DNA of 64,000 nt from Prinsepia uniflora (Eukaryota > Streptophyta > Magnoliopsida > Rosales > Rosaceae). A program made the position numbers and the translations under genes. Positions 55,641 through 64,000 of the stretch are shown in pieces. Below the pieces are notes generated by a model that saw only the letters and a list, made by a program, of their open reading frames with translations, searched no databases and had not been told where the DNA came from. Location of the stretch: positions 69,566,752 through 69,630,751 of the forward strand of contig CM064872.1 of assembly GCA_032719365.1 (NCBI GenBank). The letters run 5' to 3'. Positions within the stretch are counted from its first letter, which is position 1. Every line of letters starts with the position of its first letter.

Positions 55641-58600
55641 TGACAGGACCCCGTCCCAACTGGATGTCAAAAACCATACCCGGTCCTGCTCCCGTCTGAC
55701 AAGTCAACCAAAGGTCCGAAACTACCCTTCAGTACTTGCCAGACAAGAGATGTTTGAGCTGATTTCAGCTGTTGCTACTACCTCACGATCAGTCTTGAAT
55801 GTCGTACCAAGGCTTGGAGGGTCACAAAACAGAAAAGGTGTGAGTGGAAAAAAATGACCTCTGATAAAAACATTTACCAAAATTATATTCTTACCCTCCA
55901 GTTTTCACAAACTTGCATGCATATCATAAAGCATGAGTAATAGTATGAAATCATTCATGTATGACCAGTGGACCAATAAAATCAAAACATATTTTCCCAT
56001 GGTCCATAAAACTCATGTTCACCAAATCAGTTCATGTTATAAAACATCAAATCCCGGTTCTCAGGCCAAAACATGTGAAAACATAATCACCTGGCCACAA
56101 AGACCAAAAACCCGTACTCAATACCAGAACGTCATCACAAACAACATCAATCAGCACTAATCACAAGTGCACAGTCAATCAATCAATCCAATCAATCCGC
56201 ACTACTCACAAGTGCACAAACTATCACACAATCACATCTGCACTACTCACAAGTGCTGCACTACGCGTAGGCCAATATCCAGCCACTCTCTCGGGAACAG
56301 ACACCTCTGGGCTCAACCCTCGGGCTCAGTCACATCTGGGCGAACACATCCCCAGGCTCAGACCCATCCGAGTGGTACATCTAGGCTCAGTCACGTCCGA
56401 GAAGCTGACTACCATAGGATCAACTCCCGATCCTACAATCACATCCCCCAAGCTCCGGTCGTCTGGGTAATCCCCCCCAAGCTCTGACTGTCTGGGAATT
56501 TCACAATCACAATGAAAACCATCTCGGGAATTACATCCCAAAATATTTCAATCAAATCTTGTCTTCATACAAAGTCAAGATCATTCCCGACTGGGTCTCA
56601 AGCCCAAAATACCATTTACACATAAACCGTTAAAATCACATTTTAAACAATAAAATAATCCAGAAATCATCATTGACTCACCAACTAAGTCAAAATATCA
56701 TTTTAGAAATCATTTAGACTCCGGGCCTCGCCCAAAACATCATTTGCACGTTCCTCGTAAAACGTGCCCGAAAGGCTGATTAAAATAATCATAAAATCAC
56801 AAGAAATCATTAATTTCATCAAATTCACAAGTGATTCCAAATCCGAGCCAAAATCACTATTTACTTGGGTTTTCACACCCAAAATATCATTTTCACGCAA
56901 ATCCATGCGTTGCAACCTCCGTTGCCATTTTCACGTAAATCCACGAAATTGACCCTTGACTCATTCTCGAGTCACAACATCATTATTCAATCCATGACTC
57001 ATAATCCGAGTCCAAACATCATTTTCAATCAATTTCAATCCCGGACTCATAACCCGAGTCCAAACATCACTTTTAACCAAATTCATAATTTCTCGAAATC
57101 CGTGCCAAAATATAATAATATAATAATCCATAAAATCGAGAAATCACCGGATTGAAACATCAATCATGCCAAAGCATATAAAATCATATAATAAAGCATT
57201 TAAAATCATATATGCATGCATCACGGTTAGAAAACAAAGTTTACTCACACACACACCGTCCAAAACGGTCCTTTTCCGAGCTGCACGTTTTTCCGTAAAT
57301 TCTGGAAATCACAACTCCTGTCCAAAATCATTATAGAGGGTTACTAACATCTCAAAATACTTCATATAATTTTCCCCAATTTTTTCGGAATTTAAATACG
57401 TATTTAACACGTAAAACAAAACTTCGGATACGCGGAACATTAACTGATAAACGGATCCTGCAACCCGCGAGACGACCCGGTTCAAATCCTATCAATTCGA
57501 CACCGTTTTCATCAATTGAACATTCACACAGCTTCGTTATAAGTCTAATTAGAGATCTGTTACATCAATTACAAGAAACCATACCTTAAACCTTAAGATC
57601 AAAGATGATCATCCGAATAACATTCGAACCCTGTTCATCATTCAAAGTCCTTCAACGTCACACGATTTCCTTCAATTGATGTAACCAGAAGCTTCAATGG
57701 ACTCAGTTAAACACTTTCCCCAACTCAATTGCATCAATCCAACCCTCAATTCCCTCGACTCAAGCTCGAAATTCCTGCAACTACAGTCCTTCTGTTCTAC
57801 CTCAAATGGACCTCAATTCTCTTCGTTCTTTCGATGTAAATGATCATGGCAATCCCAGAAGACTCAAATTAATCTCCATTTTGATCGTCACGGCTCAATT
57901 ATTCCAATTCGAATTTCCTCCCTAATTTTCTGAAATTCGAATTCCAGTTCCTCGGCTCTCAATCACTCCCTCGTGTTTCCCTGTTAATTCAGTCCCACAA
58001 ATCTCACAATTCTCATTCAAAACCGGCAGTGGAAGGGAGCTCAATTCTCTCAATTCTGATTTCCCCCAAATGTGCACGGTTTGAAGAACATAGAAGATTA
58101 ATGGAGGAATTAAAAATAATTAAGTTTAATTAATTAATAAAACATCATAATTGTGTCTTCCCCAAAACATGGATCTGTGTTTAGGCCTAAATTTAAGGGA
58201 TGAGTGACACTTGTCACTCATCCAGGTGTGTTCAGTCACCGGGTACTGTTCATAATAAAATAATATTTTAATCTCGGTTCGTTCGGTTAATCGAGTTCGT
58301 TCCCGTGACCATAACTTCGTCGTCGAATCTCCGATTTCGGCATGCCGCCTGTCGTTGGATTCGTATCGACGAGACCTACGTAACGGTCCTTGGCCCTCGT
58401 CCATTGGACTTCCCGGGTCAAAAGTCAACATTTGGCCCCTTTTTATCCAAATTACCAAAATACCCCTCAACTTCCGAACGTCATAACTTTCTGCTCGAAT
58501 GTCGGAATCGAACGTGCCACCTGTTTATGAACTCGAGACGTGCCGAACTACGTCACAGTCATCGGTCAAAGTTCGTTTGACCGCCCGAACTAAAAGTCAA

Positions 58601-58733
58601 CATTTTGCCCACGCTAGGGGCAAAACAGTCATTTTGCACAATTCGTCCGATTTCACTCAACTAATCCCAGATTAGTCATTCTAAACCGTAATTAATTAAT
58701 ATTCAATCCCGATACTCGGGACGGGTCATTACA
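55641..58733 (-). repeat. 5' LTR of the gag-only element
   Basis: 3093 bp. Compared with 49451-52801 it lacks 184 bases (51330-51513 of the partner) between two TTAAC motifs, which removes the CACGCG hairpin region, and it lacks the patchwork insertion. Both arms of the inverted pair are mutated (GTGAGTGGAA at 55839-55848; AGTTTACTCAC at 57237-57247). Confidence 0.94.
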
Positions 58734-59029
58734 GAACCTCGCTGAGGAGGTGAGTCACTGTGCGCTATCCGCCGGGAACCTCCTCGAGTCTCTCCCCTTG
58801 ACCTCTGAGGTAGCGCTGGTGAGTAAGCTTTAGCTTCCCCCACACTGCCACGGGTAGATTTCCTTGGGGCTTTATGTGGAATCTGAAGTTCCCTTATGCT
58901 CCCATGTGAGTGCTCCTCCCGTGAAGTTGTCCTGACCCTACTTCTAAGCCGCTCATGTACAGATGACCTTGGGCGTTGCGAGTTCTTTTCTTTGCGGGTG
59001 TGACTTTCCTCACCAGTACCTTAGCGAAG
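58734..59029 (-). other. Displaced interior of the Tat-like host element
   Basis: Continues the gag-side sequence interrupted at 49450 (GAACC duplicate). Contains CCTCCTCGAGTCTCTCCCC and similar; probably the N-terminal gag or leader region, too short and worn to read confidently. Confidence 0.5.
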
Positions 59030-60115
59030 TGTAATGACCCGTTCTAGAAATCGGGATTAGTTTAGTGATGAATAACAGATTAGTGAAGTTAATCGGTGAT
59101 TAGTTGGACATGTTCGGATGGACGGTGCCGAAATACGATTTTGCCCTTAGAATGGGAAAAATGTTGACCTTTTGATCGGGCGGCCAAAAGGACATTGACC
59201 GATGACCGTGACGTAGTTCGGGATGTCACGAGTTCATAGACAGGTGGCACGTCCGATTCCGACACCCGAGGGAAAAGTTATGACGTTCGGAAATTCAAGG
59301 GCAATTTGGTAACTTTGGTGGAATAGGGGCAAATGGTTGACTTTTTGGACGACAAGTCACTTTCATGTATTTCAAGGACCGTTAGGAAGGTCTCGAGTCC
59401 CTGATTCTAACGACAGATGGCATATTCCATTTGGAGTTCGGGAAATAGAGTTACGGGTCACGGATTACGAAGGGCAAAATTGTAATTTGCCATCTAAGGG
59501 CATTCTGGTCCTTTCTGTGCATAGGGATGTGTGCCCAATAAGAGTGGGACACATGGCTGCATTTGAAAGGGGTGACCACCAAGGTTTGGACACCTGGCAG
59601 GGTCTGGACGGTGGTAGAAGATTGTACAACTGTCTTAATGTTTGTTCAAAATGGGTTATATCGTGTACACAGGTGGAAAACAGAGGATGAGTGTGGGCGT
59701 GAGTCTGAGTGCAATTCAATCGTTCAAATGGCCTCAGTTTCCCGTGGTTTGTGAAGCAAAGTGAGAAAGGAAGATGAGAGGAACATGGTGGTGACCACGA
59801 CGACGTGTGGCGGTGAAGAAATCGGGAAAAACCCGTGAGTCCCCTAGTTGCAATTCTAAAATCAGAAACTTTAATTTAGGGGTTGAGGTTCGAATTGATT
59901 GATTGAGGAAGGTTTCTGAGGTGGTCAGGAAGCTAGGAAGCTTAGAACTGAGGCTGGCCGTAGACGGTGGCCGCGAAACCCGTGGGAGGTAAGTGGTAGT
60001 TTGAAAATGGTAAGTCGTGTGTTTGTTGGTTTTCTGTGGAATTGGTTAATCCAGGAGGTTTTTGGGTGTTGATAGGAGCTTGTTAAACCTGGGAAAAAGG
60101 TTTGAGACAACCGGA
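59030..60115 (+). repeat. LTR (left part) interrupted by a solo LTR
   Basis: Starts TGTAATGACCCG in plus orientation; preceding 5 bases CGAAG would be its target duplication. The sequence follows the usual LTR start (GACCGTGACGTAGTTCGGGA, CACGAGTTCATAGACAGGTG). It is broken at 60115 and resumes after 63104. Whether it is a solo LTR or part of a full element cannot be seen because it leaves the window or is cut by a later LTR at 63702. Confidence 0.8.
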
Positions 60116-63104
60116 TGAAACGCCCCGGACGTTCTGGTAATGTAATATTATTAAATATTGAATAAAATGACGTTTTTACCCCTGTGTTTGTGTGGTCGAT
60201 TTGTTGACTTTTAGATTTGGAGGTCGAACAGACGTTGAGTGATGACCGAGACGTAGTTCGGGATGTCACGAGTTCATAGACAGGTGGCACGTCCGATTCG
60301 GACGCTCGGAGTGAAAGTTATGATGTTCGGAAGTTCGGGGGCATTACCGTAATTTGGGCGTTATAAGGGGAAAAAGTTGACTTTTTGTTTGACAATTGAT
60401 ATCCATTTGACTCGAAGACCGTTATGTTCGTCTCGACGCCCCGAGTACAACGACAGGCGGCACGCTTGAAACGGACGTCGGACGACCGAGTTACGGGTCA
60501 CGGAAGTTGGAGGGCAGTTTGGTAATTTTTGCCCTGGGGGCATTTTGGTAATTTCCGCACGGGGTACTGTTCACCACCGTGGAAAACAGAGCAGCGGCCG
60601 TGGGTTTGTGCGTTCAATTGTTTATGGCTTTAGTGGATTGTTCAGATGTTTGTTTATGTGAATTGAGGTAGTGGGAGCATGACTGAGTGGCGTGAGCAGG
60701 TTGCAGGCACGGGATTGAGTTTACTATGGCCATGGTTTCTGTGTTTGTGGGAAGCAGGTTTCAGAGAACCTCAGCTGGTCTCCCACGGGTGCTGGCCGTT
60801 TGAATCGAATGACTGAGTAAGAGAGTGAGGGGGGACTCGGTTGGGTCATTTTGGGCATCATTGTGAGGGCTGAGGTTGAGAGAGACGGGAGAAAACAGTT
60901 TCGGGTTTTCAGGGGGGAAACTTAGAGTTCAAATCCTACGGGCTTTGAGGCGAAACTAAACACATAGGGAGTCTTCTGGGAGTGTTAGAATCACGACGGT
61001 GCTGGAGTTGTTGAGTTTGGAGCCGTGTTGCCCGGGAACCCAAGTTCCAGTTTGAAGGAAAAACCAGTGGAGGGAAAAATGGAAGATCAAATTGTGGGGA
61101 CTTGCGAGCTAAACTAGGGGTCATTCTAGTCTTCTGGGAGCAAGAGGAAACCAACCACGTCAAATTCGAAGGACGACATCCACGAATTGGCCAGGAACTG
61201 AGTGCCCTGGTTCTGAGTATTTTCGAGCTTGAGGACGACGACTTCCAGGTAACGGCGAGACCAATTGACGGTACCATTGTGTTCGTATGAATCCCCTTAA
61301 CCTACTGGTGAAATTAATTTGAGATTGGGGTTAGTTTGGGTGAGTTCCAGAATGTCGATTTGTTCGACTGTTCGAGTTTGAGTTGGGTCGTTTGGGTACT
61401 AGTCGAGGTTAACCTTCATTACAGACCTAAAATTAAAGGATTAGGGAAGATAATAGGATCAAGAACGAGAGGAATTGATTGAGAATTGGGCTTGAACTGG
61501 TCGGGTTGAGTCGCGGGTATTAGACCCATTTATCAGTTGATTCGGGTAAGGAAGAAGGTACTGTAGCTTGGCGCGTGGCTTTCACGCGCAGCCACTTTGG
61601 GCGGCGCGTGACGGCGCGTGTGACGTCAACTCCGATCACGGTCAACATGAGAATTAATCCTTACAGTTTAATTAACATTGTATCCTTAGAGTTCGAATCG
61701 ATCGGGAGTCATTCGGGATAATTTCGGGAGTCCGGAAGATTAAGTCTTTAAGTTTATTTTTGCCGAAAAATCCGGAAAAATTAGGAAAAATCCTACGAGT
61801 TATTTTGGGGATGTTTGTAACCCTTCTTATACGTTTTCACAGGCCCGGACACTTCCGAAGCTACGGAGGAGCGCGCGGGACGCGATTGACGTGTCCTAAG
61901 ACTGTGAGTGGACTCTTTGATTTTTAAATTGGGCATGCATGACTATTTTGCTTATTTATCTCATGGTTTTACATATGATTTTACGATGGTGAGATGATAT
62001 ATCGGTTTTACTTGTTTTCACGTTTTTCGAGATAATCATCGTATTTCACGCATTTCGAGATTTCGGTTTTTGCCTATGCATGCGTGATAATTTTTGATGA
62101 AGTATCTGGTTATGAATATGCATGTTTCGGATTTATGATGTTTGATCATATTGTGAAGAAATTTTCTGGTAATTGCATGTGTTGGAATTTACATGTGAAT
62201 TCGGGCATGAGTCCTGTTACGATGAGAAATGTTTTTGGAATGATGTTGGAAAAAGATTTGTGATGAATCCTGATTTATTACGTTTAAAAACGGTTTTGGG
62301 TTTAAAGACCCGGTTAATGGTTGGATCTGGTTTTGGGTTTAAAGACCCGGTATGTTGATTTTGGGGGCGGGCCCGAAAATTGAGTTTAAAGACTCGTGAG
62401 TTTAAAGACTCGATTATTATGATACCCCCGAGGCCTACTAATCGTGTTTTGAGTTTAAAGACTCGTTGATATCCCGGGAAGGCCTAATGTTGAGTTTAAA
62501 GACTCGGATGGATCCAACGGCATAATCATGATTATTGATTTATGTTTCACTTGATTTGTGCAAATAATGTTTCAAAATGACGGTTTCTGGAATCTGGTAT
62601 TATTATATGGTTTTACATGAGTTATGACAATCCCTGTAACGTTTTTCTTGTGTTTCGGAAAAAAAGTTTTCAAAGGTTTAATACACAATTTTGAATATTT
62701 GGTTATGCATGCGGATTACAAAACTGGAGGGCGAACCCGATTTCGGAAAAACTGTCTTTCCTGTTAAACTTATGTTTCGGTCCACTCACACCTTGTTGTT
62801 TTAAATTCCCTCCAGGTCGTGGTACAAGCGTGGGGGCAAGCGCCGAGGCAGAGGCGGAGGCATAACGTTTTCCGTTGCGGAGTAGTTAGTTCACAGAGTA
62901 GGACTTGTTCTTTAATTTTTTTTGTAATATTACTCTGTGAAACTGTGGACTTGACGTCCAGTCGCATGTATTTGTTTAATCTCCCTGGTCTGACAATGGG
63001 TGTGTTGTAATTTTAACTAGTCTTCCGGTCTTTTGGGTTCGATTGTCAGACGGGAGCAGGATGCTTCCCGATTATCGAGGCGATAATCGGGGTGGGTCCT
63101 GTCA
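60116..63104 (+). mobile_element. Solo LTR, TSD CCGGA
   Basis: 2989 bp, starting TGAAACGCCCCGG (decayed from TGTAACGACCC) and ending GGGTGGGTCCTGTCA; flanks 60111-60115 and 63105-63109 are both CCGGA. It carries GTGAGTGGAC (61904-61913), GTCCACTCAC (62780-62789), a GGGTTTAAAGACCC / GAGTTTAAAGACTC array (62290-62510), a GGCGCGTGG...CACGCGC hairpin (61570-61592) and a CCCTCCAG acceptor-like site ending at 62815. Confidence 0.94.
62290..62510. repeat. GGGT/GAGT-TTAAAG-ACCC/ACTC palindrome array
   Basis: Two units with GGGT...ACCC arms and four with GAGT...ACTC arms around TTAAAG; arms always match each other. Mirror of the arrays in the minus-oriented LTRs at 13765, 37348 and 44800. Confidence 0.88.
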
Positions 63105-63701
63105 CCGGAGGTGCAAGAACACAGAGAAGGGACATTGAAGACAGTTCTTCGATTTTGGGAGGTATGATTTAGATAGAAATCTTATGTTTTGATCATGTAG
63201 AACAATCAGAGACACTTAGAGGAAACTATAACATCAATTAGAATTAAAAACTGATCAAAACTGAACGAATTGGACAGTTGAACTGCTCACGCCGGTTCAG
63301 CCTGGACCAGACCGGCATAGACCGGGTCGAAGCTAGGTTGAAGATGACTGTGCTGGGCGCGTGGCTCCCATGCGCAGCCACTTCAGGTGGTCCGTGAGGG
63401 TGCGTGACACGACTTTTGAGGATGGTTCCAACACGACTTTTAAAGTATTTGTTGTAACGAACATTTTGGGATTAGTTTCGAGTTGATCGGACATCGTCTT
63501 GATAGTTTTCGGGATGTCCGAAGGTTTTAAGCCTCGATTAAAACTAGTTAAACATTCAGGAAAATTACGGGGCTTGAGTATAAGCTTTATGAAGTAGTTA
63601 GTGACCTTATATTGGGATATGGACAGATTTGGGAAAGCCGAGGACAGTAGATTAGCCGAGAAAGTATAAGTGCGCGAGTATCAAGGCAGCGACGAAAATG
63701 G
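63105..63701 (+). repeat. LTR (right part) continuing from 60115
   Basis: Mid-LTR sequence typical of this group: CACGCCGGTTCAGCCTGG, a GGGCGCGTGGCTCCCATGCGC hairpin region (split; 63356-63376), GTAACGAACATTTTGGGATT and GGGATGTCCGAAGG. It is cut at 63701 by the next LTR. Confidence 0.7.
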
Positions 63702-64000
63702 TGTAACGACCCGTCCCGAATTCCGGGATTAGATTAGTAACTAATCATGATTAGCGGGATTAATCGGTGATTAGTTGGGCGAAATCGGACGAATGATGCA
63801 AAATGATCGTTTTGACCCTTCCAACATGGTTTTTACTCTAATCGATGTAACGAATTTATTGGGACAGGTTTCGGGTTGATCGGATGTCGTTTCGGGTTAG
63901 TTCGAGGATCCGAACGGTAGAGGGTTTTAATTTAAATTGCGTTTAAAATTCCGAAAAATTGGGGAAAATAGGACAAGTATATTTAAAGTAATTGTGACCC
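63702..64000 (+). repeat. Start of another LTR, with an internal deletion, leaving the window
   Basis: Begins TGTAACGACCCGTCCCG; the preceding AATGG would be its target duplication. After AAAATGATCGTTTTGACCC it jumps to sequence (CGATGTAACGAATTTATTGG) that in the other LTRs lies more than a kilobase downstream, so the copy carries a large internal deletion. The right end is outside the window. Confidence 0.75.

Larger units (their letters stand above)
49451..58733 (-). mobile_element. Gag-only Tekay-related LTR retrotransposon, TSD GAACC
   Basis: A 9283-bp element: LTRs 49451-52801 (3351 bp) and 55641-58733 (3093 bp), flanked by GAACC at 49446-49450 and 58734-58738. The primer site and polypurine tract are intact, but the 2839-bp interior holds only a gag-type gene with defects plus a second gag fragment and unrecognised DNA. 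No protease, reverse transcriptase or integrase. It must have used proteins of a related element such as the one at 36844-47173. LTR lengths differ through a 184-bp deletion and other indels. Confidence 0.95.

Noticed and set aside
59337..59690. 117-codon plus ORF
   Set aside because: Starts within the conserved LTR leader region (59030 onward) and reads through non-coding LTR sequence; no domain.
13000..64000. tRNA genes suggested by GGTTCGAA and TGGTATCAGAGC strings
   Set aside because: The former lack cloverleaf context; the latter are retrotransposon primer sites next to LTRs.

Overview
The window is nuclear DNA of a flowering plant, most likely a eudicot and perhaps woody. Evidence: a MIKC-type MADS-box first exon of the AGL17/ANR1 clade, chromodomain-bearing Ty3/gypsy (Tekay/Del) elements with tRNA-iMet primer sites, hAT-type MITEs, and AT-rich intergenic DNA with no operon-like packing. 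Only one host gene is clearly recognisable; most of the window is transposable elements and their relics.

Layout. 1-8.9 kb: AT-rich DNA with small DNA transposons (a 566-bp hAT MITE with 8-bp target duplication, a palindromic MITE family), then the minus-strand MADS exon 1 (6604-6785) with a probable 5'UTR intron, TATA box, G-box, CArG-like box and a G24 tract upstream. 8.96-21.6 kb: four solo LTRs of the Tekay type, one nested inside another, each with a perfect 5-bp target-site duplication (TAATT, GCACA, TCTCC, TTAAC). 21.6-25.1 kb: coding relics of retroelements and very short poly-A insertions. 25.1-36.4 kb: an AT-rich tract holding four diverged copies of one unit with a conserved core upstream of a TATA-like run; no gene is recognised. 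36.4-59 kb: a degraded retrotransposon with a Tat-like gag and a palindromic minisatellite, broken by two Tekay insertions: an intact young element at 36844-47173 (TSD TTTTG, equal 2878-bp LTRs, one 1485-residue Gag-Pol ORF) and a gag-only non-autonomous relative at 49451-58733 (TSD GAACC). 59-64 kb: another LTR (from 59030) carrying a solo LTR (60116-63104, TSD CCGGA) and, at 63702, the start of a further LTR.

Most unusual signals. (1) Nearly all Tekay-type LTRs share a cassette bounded by the inverted pair GTGAGTGGAC ... GTCCACTCAC, usually with a splice-acceptor-like CCCTCCAG/CCCTTCAG just beyond it in LTR sense. (2) The cassette contains family-specific arrays of short palindromes whose two arms change together (for example five units around a constant TC-TGG-GA centre at 20990-21245). 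(3) The four-copy block at 25-36 kb has a 13-codon core whose differences are largely third-position. (4) Two tiny poly-A insertions with 16-bp target duplications share the same 3' end. Work was by eye from sequence only; boundaries backed by target-site duplications are firm, other boundaries are approximate.
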